A stretch of DNA of 64,000 nt from Rhynchonema sp. JSB1_4 (taxonomy: Eukaryota > Nematoda > Chromadorea > Monhysterida > Xyalidae). Below are positions 1-14,500 of this stretch, piece by piece (positions within the stretch are counted from its first letter, which is position 1; every line of letters starts with the position of its first letter). The stretch lies in the NCBI GenBank assembly GCA_030248065.1, contig JASAMV010000742.1, positions 62,001 through 126,000 of the forward strand, in the 5' to 3' direction. A program made the position numbers and the translations under genes. The notes beneath the pieces are model-generated. The model was not told the DNA's origin, did not search any database, and saw only the letters and a list, made by a program, of their open reading frames with translations.

Positions 1-60
1 AGAAAAAATGAAAGAATCGACAAGTATCAACAATAAATAATAAAATCAATCAATTCAGTA

Positions 61-3000
61 TCAGTACATGAGCACAGCTCCATCCATGGGTATTCCCTTT
101 GAGTGTTTCTTGTCGTGTCGCCTGATCACCATCGAGGCAAATGACAGCAACGTGAAGATGACCGCAAAATCGATGCACGCACCAACCATCATCCAGAATG
201 AATAGCCGAGCCTGGAATTAAAAAAATGTGAAAAAATGTTGTTTAGTCGTAAACTTTGTCTTGTTATTCATCGAACATCATTTTCCATGATTTTATTGAA
301 AATTAGGTTGAACGAATTAATGCTCACCATCTATGGTCTAAAATTTACTTTTCCTTTGGTGCATTGCCGAAGACCGTTTTGTTCTTGCTACTTATACTCA
401 GTGAATATTCATCGTGCATGCAACATTTGACGGTGCAAACCTTTTTAACATTCACTCCGGGTCCCGATGTCATATCTTAAAACACTTTCCGAAAAGTTTG
501 TTCAAGGTTTTATGCTGTGTTGCTTGAGCCTGTATCAATACCGGGGAAGGTCGACTTGGCTCATAACTTCATAAAACATGTTACGTTTCAATCACTTTTT
601 ATTGTATAAGTTAATCTTAGCCGCTAGAAATGGCCTTGATGTATGACTTACAGCGCTCATCTGAACCCAGGAAACATCATGCTACATACATACATACCAA
701 TGCCAGTGCAAAAAATGTCACAAAACCATTATAATGCGCAGGAAAGAATATTTGGATTAAAAACCAGCAATTTCCCACGCAAGATACAATGCAGTGCATA
801 TTTTTTGATCCGTGATCCCCATTTTACCACTTTCACAAAAGCATCCGCATCTGAACGAGAAATTTTTAGCGACGGTAAAAGTTTTGTAAATGTAAGTTAT
901 AAAATAATTTGACAGCGTGATAACCCTTCTATAAATTTGCTCTCTGTTTCGGGCCAAAAGTCAGACAGTCTAACGCATAGCAAAACCGTTACACACGTTT
1001 GATTTTATAAAATTAAAACAAAGGGGAAGAATGATGTATAAAACAGGCGTACACAACCGTACACACTAATCCGTTCCATATGCCGGGGTGTGTATCACGC
1101 GAAAATACAGTTTACTAGGTCGACTGACATATCCACATGTGAAAGTGGGCTATGCGTTGTGCGAACATGTCTGGCTCTGAGTGTCTACAGATTTTCTAAA
1201 TTTTCGCGCAAAATATAGACCATTTTCGCCCCTATGTTGGGTATATTGCCTGTTTATTGCCACTGCCTGGTTTCAATTACAAACGTCAACAACACATAGG
1301 AATTTGGGGTATGTTACAATACAATTTATTTTCTTCACCTGACGCCTGATAAAACGGGTACCACTTTAGGTATACCACACACTGCACTTGTTAATGTCCT
1401 AATCTTAAGGAATTTCAAGAAAAGTGCACTCATTTTCACACCGAGCATTCACCTTTGCTGTCCCATGATGTAATTTTTGGAAAACTTGAGATTGCGGAAT
1501 ATTTTTTGGCAACGAATGATAGAAAATACATAAAATTACTTTCAAATAGAACAAAAGTTGAACCACCCGATTCCATTGAAATTGTTCAAAGAAAAGCATA
1601 CGAACAAGAAACAAACACCGACAAGTTGTGAAAAATACAATTTTCGACAGTTTGTTTCCTGTGAAAGAATGACTTTTGAAATGAAACATACCCTAAACAA
1701 TGGCTGAGTGCTAAAACAACAAACGTAAAAGGATCGTAACAGGTGACCATATCGTTTTTTAAATATAATTTGTTGAAATAATAATGTTTTTTTGCTTCAG
1801 GCAGCTCGGGCAAGCCAAACGCGCACGCAAAATTAGAACCAATCCTAATCGTATTTTTGCGCGTTTGCGCGTCAAAAACGCGCAGACGCGCAAATGCATT
1901 GTGAACACAAATGCGCGTCAGTTTCGTGCGCAAATGCGCAAACGCGCATGCATTGTGAAGGCAGCCTAAGGAATTTCAAGAAAAGTGCACTCATTTTCAC
2001 ACCCATGCAAGTTTGAAGACACCTAGAGGCACGCGCCCCATATCAGGGCGTTCTAAATTACACGCAATGCACCACCTTTTATAATGGACTTTCGAAAACT
2101 TTCAAGAACGAACGGTGATCCTTATCAGCGTGCGCTCGTTGTGTAATTCAATCGTGAAAAGAATTCTGTCAAAATAGTGTGTAGAAAATAAGAACATCGA
2201 AAGAAAAATAGATTAAAAAGAAGTTGAAAATAAAAATTATCCCGCAAACTAACTGAATCCTATTCTGCGTGGTGAACCCCTCGTGTTCCTGACTGGGCAA
2301 CAGGACGGATTGTTGCATGGCGGTGAGGTATTGCACAACGAAGAACATGAGACTGATGCCAGAGAAACACACTGCAACGGTTGTTGTAGAATGGGGAAGA
2401 TCATTAAAAATCTGTGTTGTCGAATTCTTACATTCTGTTAAGATGAGCTGATGTGGGCGATTCGCGGATTGGTTGACGTGGTTTGATTTGGTGCAGGATT
2501 CTTCGGGGCTCGATCAACCTGGGCCCAGACGAACTGGGCTTTAGAGTTGGCTTTGGGATTTGGCTTTGGTTTATACAGTATGTCGATAGGGTTAGATGAG
2601 GGCAGTGGCTAGTTTGGTTCGGGCCCCAATTGATCGGACGATCGGAGTCCAGTTCATGGGCCGCAGTTGATCGGACCAGAGGTCGACCCCAATTGTAAGA
2701 ATTGAGCAAGGAAGCAGCCAACTGCATGTGATCAACATCGCACTTGTTATTAGTGCATGCCATAACACAAATAACCACAAAACCAAGCCACGCCCAAACT
2801 CACGCGCTGCGCCACTCCAAATGAACAATCCCATTGGTCCGGTAATGGTCTCGGCCGGTTTGACAACGGTGTTGGCCAGTGAAAATATGACACCGGTGAC
2901 ACTCCAGAGAACCGCAATCGCGGCTGTTAGAATCACGGCCAGCCACACGCCCAGCGACATGAACGACACGCCACGGTTGATCTCGTCGTACACTGCAGTC

Positions 3001-3682
3001 GTCGTTATATAGCCGGGGTGAGACATCAGTTACCTGGTTCATCAGGTACGACACACATACGCATCAGAACAATATTTGGCGGGTTAACAGTGTGAACAGT
3101 GAAATCTCGCAATTTTATGTTTTATTTTCATAGGTGATGTACTTGGACATCGTCACTGCGAATGTCCCAAATGGACCAAGAAGCAGATAACCTCATACGA
3201 TATCGTGGAACGTTACAGCTGCACACGTATTATACAATCCCAGTGTAGCGCATGTGGCCCGCTGGTGTTCCACAAACAAAAGACAGACTCGTTCCAATAC
3301 AAAAAATCACAAAAACACATAGCAATCCAAACCGGCCAACCTGAAAATCGTTCGTATCTGGTGCCGAGTCCATAGTTGAGCTGTCTGCTGCCGAAGAACA
3401 TGCCACCCTGCACTTTGCTGTGCACACCCTGATTTGTCAAGGGGGTTGGCACGACAGGGGTCACATCACTGAACGACTCGTCACGGACAGGAATGGCTAC
3501 GAACCTGACATTGAAAGGGGAGCATTGACAGTGACCGGACTCAGACACGGACCCATCCAGGTCAAGACAAGAACTCACCATTGTTGCGTGCCAAATGCAG
3601 CACAGATCAGAGCGATGCCGATGCAGAAAAGGATGAATGTGATGAAGATTGAGATTCGACGAAATATCTCCATCGAAGTCAT
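61..3682 (-). CDS. Clarin-like four-transmembrane protein, 5 exons, 241 aa
   Basis: Exons (minus strand): 3579-3682, 3341-3504, 2804-2992, 2254-2371, 61-211, all GT-AG. They sum to 726 nt and end in TGA, so the model is complete at 241 residues. The start is ATG at 3682; a second in-frame ATG lies three codons on. Four hydrophobic segments are seen, near residues 9-30, 96-120, 140-165 and 200-225. Clarin hallmarks visible are GGMFFGSRQ followed by YGLGTRYERFS in the first extracellular loop, KPAETITGPMGLFIW before the third membrane span, and a C-terminus ending VLMY. Vertebrate clarins are about 230 residues and share the GLGxRxxRFS and GPxGLY patterns. Clarins are plasma-membrane, tetraspanin/claudin-like proteins of sensory cells. 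The role in this organism is not shown. A nematode Clc-like four-pass family of about 250 residues is the main alternative. Confidence 0.72.
1406..2003. repeat. 37-bp direct repeat pair in clarin intron 4, with GCGC-rich palindromic words
   Basis: The same 37 bp, beginning TAAGGAATTTCAAGAAAAG, occur at 1406-1442 and 1967-2003 with no mismatch, 524 bp apart. Between them, 1820-1960 is packed with short inverted words built from GCGCAAATGCGC and GCGCGTTTGCGC. No target-site duplication was found, so the origin (duplication or decayed element) is open. The rest of the 2.0-kb intron (212-2253) shows nothing else. Confidence 0.7.
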
Positions 3683-5549
3683 GCTGCCCGGGGGTTGTAA
3701 TGGAAAGATTGCAGCTGTAAAAAGGCGAAATTCAAAATGTTATTTGACAAATGAATTCCAAAGAAACTGATGTAACTGATCTGATCTAAGAGATACTCTA
3801 TGTGCGAACAGCAGAACACATCTTACAGCACAATAACTGACAACCCTGTCTTACTGGGGGTGTACATGTGCGCACAATGCATGCAAGTGCGTGCGTCTAT
3901 TTACAGCGTGTTGCCGTGGTGACGAGAGATGTCGCGCATAACGAGGCAGTGGCAGTCAGTTGTCAGTCAATAATGCCGAATAGTTAACACACGCACGGAC
4001 ACAATACGGAAAGAAACTTGACAATAATGCTTGGGCAATATATTGCCAATACAATATCCAACCCAGCTGGACGTATTACACGGTGCATGTGCACATTTCG
4101 GGAATAAGTATTGAAAGGACCAGACTGCAAGTCGAGGTTCAGCCAGGGCCAACACACTAAATTTACCCAACATTCGATAGCAGAACAACCAAGCCACAGA
4201 AACGGCGGCAGCGCGCAATTTTCAAAATAATGTAACCCATCCCGAAGTATACAATTTGGGCGCACGGACTGAACTTACAGTAGGTATGTTTGATCCACCC
4301 TTTTTGCTGCACAAACATTGCGTATTTGTGTGTTTGTTTTGTTTTGTTCTAAATGTGAACCTGAGCAACAAACAGCAAAACAAAACGAAAAAATGCTGTT
4401 GGAGAACTGCCATCCAATTTCATTCGGGGAACAATTAGATTCAGATTTCGAGCTATTTTTTCAGCGACTCTGCAATTTATGTAATAAGATAGTCATGTAT
4501 TACCACTTGGGCGAATTTATTTACTAAAATTAGGTTATTTATGAAGAAAAGCCACGACATTTTTATGTGATGGTAGACAGTTGAATAGCTGGCGAACTGA
4601 TATAAATTCAAAGTCAAATGGCCGCGCATATAAATTCAAAAAATAATACTGCCTATTTATAATATATTACTATGTAGTTCTGAAGTTGTGAAGACCATTT
4701 GCGTGGTTGTTTGAATTTAACAGACAACATTTAACCAAACAATGATTAAAATCCACATAAACTTACAATTATTACAAATTAGGTAACAAAATTCAAAAAG
4801 CACGAAGAACAAAATAAAAAATATATAAATACGAAACGTAGTGCAAAACACCAATCGACTAAACATGCCCAAAAATACACGTAATTACTGAGAAAAGTGC
4901 CTTGCTCACAGTAACCTAGTAGCAATTTGATAAACATTCAGAACAAAACATAAAAACAACGTAATTAGTCACTAGGATTGAAATTTTTAAGTCATGACAC
5001 TTCGCGCAGAGCAAAAACGCCGCCGCTGGCATAAACAGAGCTGAGCATGTAGCACAAGGAATAAAATCAATACTCGTTTAGTAAATCGTCAAATAAATAA
5101 TAATATTGAGAGTTTTAAAAAACCGGTGTATGATGAAGAGAAAATTCTTCTCTGGCCCATTCAAGCAACAAAACAGCAACTATCAAATAAAAAATCAATA
5201 TACCTTATTTGGAGAACTGTGAGAATCTTATGAAAAATAAGAACGGTGAAAAATCAAGCCCCGAATAATCTGATGAAAAATCGTTATTACGCGTTAAAGA
5301 GAGCTCCAATTCGCTAAAAATAGCAAAAATAAAAAATGACACAAAACAATTTCAATATCGCGAGAGAGACCACAGTAATATGCTTGCTAGAGAAACTACA
5401 ATCAGACAGCGTGAACAAATTAGCAGGCTACAACTAACGAACAAAATAGTAGAAGCAATAATTCTAGACCCGACAAGCAACGCAATTATAAATTCATAGT
5501 CAAAGCGTGCATTCTTGGCAACAGCGTTGTGGGAAGATGCTATCAGTAT
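3683..5549. other. Intergenic stretch between clarin and glycogen phosphorylase
   Basis: This is AT-rich sequence with no reading frame resembling a known protein. It should hold the 5' flank of the clarin gene and the 3' UTR of the phosphorylase. Both genes run on the minus strand. Confidence 0.6.
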
Positions 5550-8500
5550 CTACTTGCTATCGTCGCCCGGCGTTTCGTGCGGCGCTTGTAGACGGATCTG
5601 GTTCGGCTCAACACCTAGCAAATAACATTCGTGATAAACTACGACGAAACTTTCAAGAAACTAAATAAACCAACGGCCTTTTTAAACGACCTACCCCATA
5701 TTTCCCTGGCATACTGACTAATTGTGCGATCGGTGCTGAACTTGCCGCTGCTCGCCACGTTCAACAGCGCCATTTTCATCCATTTTTGTTGATCCTGCAA
5801 TATTTTTAATTCTGAGACTTGATTATTTTTTCAACGCTCCAAATTTGTTATTGTTGCTCTTGTTCGTGAAATTTCGAAAAAGAATTCGTGAAATTCACCA
5901 GATACGTTTTCGACACTTCATCCTGGCATTTGATGTACGCGTCGAAGTCGGCGCACAGCATAAATCTGAAACCGTCATAAAAATATTTTAACAATCAAAG
6001 TGAACTTCAAAAAAGTTAAAAAATACAACAACGGTTTATAATACCTATCATGATGACGAATGAGATTGACCAGATCATGGAACAGTCCCGGTTGTTGCGG
6101 ACTGAAGTATCCCGACTCGATCATCTCCAACGCCTGCATCAGCTCGGGCGATTTGTTGATGAACTCGGCCGCGTTGTAGCTGTAAATAAAAGGTGACATC
6201 TACAATCCATGCAACGAACAAACAGAGCGCACTTAGACACTGTTACTCGGCAACTCAGGAAACGTTTCGATTATGCCCCTTTGACGTTGATTTTGTCGTG
6301 GCATACTACATATTTCACATAGCAGCTTGAGGGCTCATTTGAGACGACAAATGAAAATGAAACGAAAGAAAATGAAATCCAATGAAAGAAAAATGCTACA
6401 AAAATGAGAATAAAACAGGTCCCGATGAGGTTGATTGAGCGAAAATAGCTAGTTGACCTAAAGACAGAAGAGGCTGACGGAACAAACCCCCGTTTTCCCA
6501 GTGCCTCCACATCATCGACAGTCATGCCGAATATGAAGATGTTCTCACGTCCCATCTCCTCCATCATTTCAACATTGGCGCCATCCAGAGTGCCGATCGT
6601 CAGCGAACCGTTCAGCTGAAAACAGCTTGCGTTGGTTTTACGTTTATTTCGGTCCCATACCCGACAATCTGGAGGAACCTGACATTTGCCCATTTTTGGT
6701 ACCCGACACCCAGCCGTTACCCGACATCGGTTAAACCCTACTTATATGGTAACGAGATTCTTCTGATACACGCGGTGCAACATTTTACCTTTTCATCCAT
6801 ACCAGTTTCAATTCAGATTTCAATGCTCAATTTCAATCTATGAGCTAAAGATGGTTTCCATAAAAAGCCCAAGTGCTGCTATACAAAGGTGGCTTTGCCG
6901 CCAACGAAAACTGCCTCTAATCGGATGAAGAAACATCGAAACGGCGCATCAACGAATACACCCCATCCCTTTCCCGACCAACCATGAACTTCATATTTCC
7001 CGTTCCCGACGCCTCGGTGCCGGCCGTGCTGATTTGCTCGGACAGATCGGCTGCCGGGATGATCTTTTCGGCCAACGACACGCGGTAGTTCTCCAGATAG
7101 ACGATCTGCAAATCGACCGACGTCAGAACATTAGCGATCAATCAATTAACAATCGATCAATTGACCACAGTACCTTCAATTTATCGCCAACGATCGGGTC
7201 ACGATTGACGACGTCAGCCACCGATGTGATCAGACGAATGATCTTCTTGGCCACATGGTAACCGGGCGCGGCCTGCAAGTAAAAACGAAAGTAGACATAT
7301 AATTGCTGATCCTTGTTCATCTCTGGGACTCTGCGAGCCATGATGCACAGATTAATGTCTCCTGTGCATTGATGTTGTAAGCCTGAGCGACATCATTCGA
7401 TACAGGACACACAACAATTCGACCGCGCCTGTGACGAATCACAAAGACAACAACAAAACCACAGCCAAGCGTCACCGTCCGACCTTTCCTCCGACCATCA
7501 CCGTCCTGGCCACAAACGGCTTGTTCGGTTCGCGCTTGATGCGATTGTACATGACCACCATGTGCAGTGCGTTCAACAGCTGACGTTTGTACTCGTGGAT
7601 ACGTTTCACCTGTAATTTGTCATTTTTATGTTTACTCAGTGTGTGAATATCGCTGAGCACCTGCAAGCTCGCAGTATCATAACTGCAAAAGCAAACACGC
7701 CCTCACCTGAATGTCGAAAATTCCAGCGGGATTGATATCGATTTTGTACTCGCTCGTCAGCCACTGCGCCGCGCGCATCTTGTTCTCCTAAAAGTTTCAA
7801 ATAGTTTCGTTTCAACGGCGCACAGAACGTTCAGCAGCCTGATGCATTGTTGTGTGGTGACAGATTTCTGATTCTGAATATTTAAGCATTAAATTTTTTG
7901 CGTTTAGATGGCACGCGGTCAAGAAAAAATGGGCAGCCTAAATTTCCCGTCACCGTGAATCGAGCAAGCATTCCCACCTGCTTGACCCTGGCAAATTGCT
8001 GCAACAGCTGCATATCGTTGACCATCGGTTTCAACTTGGCCAAATCGTCCAGATTCGTTGTCCAGCCGTCACCGATACGCTGAAATGGACAATACTGAGC
8101 GAGTGTTGTGACACAATCACGCTGTGCGATTGCGGTATTCATCGGATTCTACTTGACAACCAGAAATATGACGACAGCCGTTGATGTTACAGTACCCGAA
8201 ATTCGTTAAACACCACTTGATCAATCATCAGCGACTCAACAGATCGCAACAATGAACTGATGAACATAAAACAAATCTCGCAAAAAATATTAGCCAAATT
8301 GCTCTGCACAGGGATGGCTTAATCCTGATCTAAGTGAACAACATTTGCAGCACAGAGCGCTGCAGCGTTGCTGAAGCTGAACCTGATGAAAAGTGCAGCA
8401 GGAACTTCGACCACGATTTTGAGAATCACACAAAACAACATGCCGTATCCAGACACACACACCTCACAGATGACATCGGCAAGTGACGGGTTGCTCAACA

Positions 8501-11500
8501 ACAGCCAACGACGCGGTGTAATGCCGTTGGTCTTGTTCTGGAATCGCTCCGGCCACATTTCGTAGAACAACTTGAAACTGCAAGAATGCAAACAAATCTA
8601 CGTCCTTTCTATTTTATTTTTTGGCACAGTCAAAGAGCAAGCCCAACGTGTGTTTCTTGAGCAATTCGCTGTGCAGCGCGGCCACTCCGTTGATGGCATG
8701 TGACGTCACAATCGCCAATCGTGCCATGTTCACACGTTTCTCTCCGTCCTCTTGAATGATCGACATATCGCGCATGCGGTCGAAATCGCCAGGATACTTT
8801 TTCGACACTATCTGTAATATTTTCTCTTACTTTGCATCTATAATAATACTTTCTATTTAACTACGTTTGCATCAAACCAACCTCCATGTGTTTCTGATTG
8901 ATGGCGTAGATGATCTCGAGATGACGTGGCAACAAATGACCGACGAGCGACACCGGCCAGCATTCCAACGCTTCCGGCAGCAGTGTGTGGTTCGTGTAAC
9001 TGGAAGAATAAATAGTAATAAACGGAAGAGAAAATCACCATAACCACAGCCACCAAACATACGCGAATGTCTTGATGGCGATGGTCATTGCCTGATCGAA
9101 CGTCTGGCCCTCGATATCGATCAACAGACGCATCAACTCGGGGATGGCCATCGATGGATGGGTGTCGTTCAGTTGGATGGCCACCTGAAAAATCACACAA
9201 CACTCCTCCGCAATGTTGAAAAGGTCGAGAGCATATCATCGACATTATGTGACCAGGGGATACAAGAGCCTACGTCTACGACTACGACATAACCCTCAGC
9301 TGGCTTGCATTAGAACAAAAGCTTTCTGCGAATTTGTTGCCAAACTCGCACCGACCTTGTCCGAGAACGCATCGAACGTGGGCCGCACAGTGTCACGTGA
9401 CCCGTACTTTGACGACTTGAACCGACGAATGATGTCCTGCAGCGTGGCGGCCACCAGGAAGTACTGTTGTTTCAGACGCAACTCCTTGCCCTCGAAAAAC
9501 TGCAACGTGATTATAATTAGCACTGTTGTTTCGCAATTTGACTGACACAATGCAGAATGTTCGAGAAAATTATTAGTTTGTCGAGATTAGTTGCTCAATT
9601 GTTGATGGACTGAACATTGCTGCAATCAATCAATTTTGTGGATCCCGCGCAACATTTTTAAACGACAAACATCAGAAATTGACTAACTCATTGGCCATAC
9701 CTTATCAATTCATTTTAAAACCATTTTGCTTGTCCAGAAATCTCAATAACAAGCTTCAGAAAGCGACTTCATCTAACTAACGTTGTCATTCGGGTACAAC
9801 ACACGGGTGATGTTCTCCACCTGGTTGCGTTCCATCACCGCGTTGATGTAGTCGCCCGTGTTGACTGCAAGCACAGAATGTTTCATTTGCCACACTTTGC
9901 GCTAGCTTAGCATGTTGTTCAATCGCAAATACAGTATGCCGATGTCGAATGAATGAAACCAGAATGAAAATTTGAAAACAAATTAAAAGCAGGCCATCTC
10001 AACACCGAAACTTACAGAATTCCAGATCGAAATGATTCTCAGCCTTGGCCGACCACAAACGCAACGAGTTCACAATGTTGTTTTTGTATCCCGGAATGGG
10101 AGTGTCGTAGGGCATGGCGAACACAACTTGCGTGCCCGTCCACTTGGCCTGTAATGTGCACTTTGCATCATTTTGAGTGGAATTGCCCAACATGATTGGC
10201 TGAGCGTGCATATGCCCGAAACAGAATCTGACGTAACCCCGATGTTTCAGCCACAAACGACCCCCAAGTGAACAACTTCACCGTTTCTGTCAAGTGTTTC
10301 ACCAAGGCACGCACAAAAGCGAAAAGCGCTCATTTACAGCACAAACACCACCAGACACTCATTACAGAAGGCGTTGGTTAATTGAAATTTACGATGAACG
10401 CACCCGTCCTTTCTCGTCCTTCTCCACGCGGCCATAGAAGTTCACGGGCAACATATACTCGGGTCGTGCTTTCTCCCACGGATTGCCGAATCGCAACCAC
10501 TCGTCCGGCTCTTCCACCTGCGATTGATTTTGTTTACTCTTTGTCATACGTACATCCATGTATTGTGCATTACAATTGCTTTTTGAGTCTGATAAATTTG
10601 TATCTGTTAGAAAACAAAGCCGCAAACAAAACAGTACCGCCAGTGTAGTGGCTGGCAGGCCCACATGTGCAAGGCAAGAATGATGCGGTACTGGGACCGG
10701 AGGTATGATTTTGGTCACCCAAGGTAAAAAAACACCATTTTAGCCCACAATTTTGGCAAGAAATAGGCAAAAATCTGCGCTTTTTCCAACATTTTTGCCA
10801 AAAGGGGCCCAAAAATGCACATTGTAGGCAGGTTTGCGCGCGGAGCACGCAAGTTTTTGAGAAAATGAGGCCGAAAAACACCGATTTTTGTCCTTGAAAG
10901 CCATAAAGTTGCTTGTGGAGCAGTGTAGTGCCTGCTACTACTATGAATACCGTCCCTACCTGTTCGCCGTGTCGGATGACCTGCTTGAAGATACCGTAGT
11001 CATAGCGCAGTCCATACCCGTACGCAGCCAGACCCAACGTGGCCATCGAGTCGAGAAAACACGCCGCCAAACGGCCCAGGCCTGAAAATCAATGAAGTGA
11101 AACGAAATAAATTCAAAAAAACTATCTTCCCATTGTCTAGCCTCCATTTCCCAATCCGGCGTCCTCCTCCTCCTCCTGCAACTCCTCAATGTCGAGTCCC
11201 AACTGATAGAGTGCCTCATCGACCGTGGCCTGTATGCCCAGGTTGATCATTGTGTTCGTCAATGTGCGACCCATGTAGAACTCGAGCGATAGATAGTAGA
11301 TGCGCTGCAAGCATATCAGGGTGCATTTGCAATTTGTGTTTTTCAATTTTTTGTTTTTAATTGCCGGGAGATTTTTTACATCATTTTGCTTTGTTGCCCC
11401 CTGTTTATGCATATTCTGACATATCGAACCACGCACGTGCATGTGATACAACTTTTCTCGCAAACCAGGTATGCCACGGCATCACGTCATCGGTCATCAT

Positions 11501-14500
11501 ATCACATCACCACGTGTTTGTGTGTTCCTCCTGATGCGAATAAAACGGACTGAACAAAACTGTACGCAGTCGACTGTCGACGTGAATATCGATAAAATGT
11601 CACATAAACACCATTCATCCATCCCCCACACCACCCAGTGCTGTTGTGGTGGTATGGTAGTACTGGAGTGGTGGTTCGCAGCTGGTTGTTTACCACATAT
11701 GTAACGCTGTGCTATGTTGTAATGTCAACGCACAAGTCCTGTCCTCCGATATATAAGCAGCATAAAAACAGCAGTCAGCCACTGAAAGTGAGCAAAATGC
11801 TGCTAGCCCAGTCACAGGCATACAACAGGGACAGCTACAAGCAAGATGCCTTGTCCGGCTGTACCAAGCAGCCTGCATGTCAGCTGCCATGCTTTTGCAG
11901 CTTAGCGCTCTGCTGGCAGCCCGTGATAAAAATGCGCCACTTTATTTTTCTCCACAGAACGTTACGTGCGTACACAGAAACACAAACACACCAAGAGAGC
12001 AGAGACAAGATGTATGTACAATGTAGACCTACCTACATTGCTTTCTGCACTTGTTTATTGACAAACAAAACGGATAAAAAGTTTGTGGGATTATCCTCGA
12101 CTCTTGAGGCGTTTTCGGGAGCAAAGAGCCCATCATCACACACGATGCTTCGCAAACATCCGCTGGCAAAGTTTCCCAAAGAGATGGTTGGATACGCACG
12201 TAACAGACCAGAATCCGATGCGAGGCTCAGTTTCACCAACGAAAAATTTTCCAAAAACTGACAGAACCAAGCCGTTAGAACCACGTCCGCTTTGAAAAGC
12301 GCTTCAATAATGGCACTGCCTGCGTGCCTGCTTGCAACTATAATACGAGTTGTTGTAACCATAACCAAGTCCGCCGTTAGTGCACCTATCTATCGGACGT
12401 CAGTAGGAAAAAACGCAAGGCTCTTGCAGTTGGGATTAGAACAGAGAACACCAGCAATCGGGAGCATAGTTTTTTAGACACTTTTTAGGTGCAATTTGCA
12501 CCTAAAAAATCAGAATTGCACCTAAAAATTCAGGGTTAGGTGCAAGGTTGCACCTAAAATTTTGGGCACCCTTATTTGCTTAATTTAGCATTTATACAGC
12601 ATCTTTTAAGGTTGGAATGCTTAGAAACAAAAAAAATGCGCTGCGCGGCTTTTCATTCCTTCCAATAAATTCCATCGAAGCATTTGGTCGACATCGACAA
12701 AAAATATTGATCTGATTGATTGATTTCGTACACAGTTAGTATCTGGTGTGCTGGTGACAAGATTCAAAACAAATACATGCTGTGCTAGGATCAGTGTAGT
12801 TCCTGGTCCGGCGAGGCGGTTAGTGAACCTACCCACTTTGTCGGTGCGGCGGTTAGTGTACCTCCCTGTGGGGGGAAGGAGGGGGGAAGACCAAAATTCA
12901 GGAAAAAGTCCTTCTTTGAGGTAAAAAATTTGACCTATTTTTGCCCTTTTTTGGAAAAAAATTCTCCATAAATAGGGTATTTTGGCGACTTGACCTGAAA
13001 ATTACCCATTTTAAGCCTAAAATGCCCATCTTGGGCTAAAAATGCCTATTTTAGGCAAAAATTGCGGCGGTTAGTGTACCTGGTGCGGCGGTTAGTGTAC
13101 TAGTGTGCCTTGGTCGCGGCGGTTAGTGTACCTTAGGAGGAGACCCCCTCCCCCCCCAGGAACTACACTGACTAGAACTAGAGCAGAGCATGACAACAGT
13201 ATTAGATACACACACAGTAAATGAACAGCGAAAGTAATTGATTCGTACGTGACCCCCAAATGTGGATATGGTGACATGAAAATTTTACTGTTTCGTTTTC
13301 TTCTCAATCGGTTCTCAATAATGAAACTAGTACAAAATGTGCTACAAAATGTTGAACTTTCCCTGAAAAGTTTGCGTTTGCTAAAGGAAAAAGCATTCGT
13401 TGCGTTACAACTTTATTGATCTTCTAAAAGCACGCAAATAGCATTGAACACACAACCTGGCAAAAAAAAGCCTAAAATTGGCGTTTTTTGTCCAAAATAG
13501 GGGTTGCACCTACTTTGGCCAGCTTGCACCTAAAAATTGGGGGGTTGCACCTAAGTTGCACCTAGTGAATTTTGAAAAAAACCCTGATCGGGAGGAACAA
13601 AAGAAACGCACAAGACCAGTTTGGACGGCACTTTTCTTAGTTTCTCCATCCATATGCACTGTCAAAGCAGGGACAAATCCAATACCCACATGGTTGCTGA
13701 AAAAACGCACACCCGCACACCCACACCATTAAATTTTGAAGGAAATCGCCTAAAATCAGACAGTTTGACATTAAAAGTTGTCAGGTACATGTCAGGGAAC
13801 TTTCAAAAAAATTTTTCGGTCATGTTCATGCCTGAACAAAATAACTCATGTTTCCAGACTGGAAACGTCAACGTTAAATAACATTGATCATTTTTAAAGG
13901 CGAAGAACAAAAATTTGCTCCAATTGTTGGTGTGTGGGTGTAGGTCACCTATACAACACAACGGAAAGTGTCCGATCCCTCCAATCAGCACAGCACGCGC
14001 ACAACAACCCTATCCCGCAGCTTCAACCCGTTGATAAAAAAACAGACCAAGGAAGTACAGAAAACATAAGTACACCCTTACTTTTCAACAATAATTTTCC
14101 GAAATCTAACAACAACAATCCAGCAACCTTTGGGTCCGTTTCATAATAATGTTGTTGCGTGCGAATCCAGCGCGACACCAGATGGTCACGCACGGTGTGT
14201 GCCAATGCAAAGTAGTAGTCGCGTTTGGTGGCAACGTTGCGATCCTACGGATGAAAGCAATGATATCTGCGCCATTTGGTATCCTTAACATTTTACTGTG
14301 AATATATGACAGTCGACACAGATGCTGTGCTGAATGAGAAATGTTGAAAAATGGAGTGGAGATTTGGAGACCAACCTTGATCAAGCTGAAGTGCAAGTGA
14401 CGATTGAACGTCTTCTTCATGTTTGACACATTTTCAACCTGAAAACAAAAATACCAAAAACTAAGAGGACCAAAATGGAAAACCATGATCTTATGGTGAC

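Noticed and set aside
11638..12261. A 207-codon plus-strand frame with a TATATAAG motif upstream, in phosphorylase intron 3
   Set aside because: No protein resemblance, no codon pattern like the real genes, and it lies in repeat-adjacent intron sequence.
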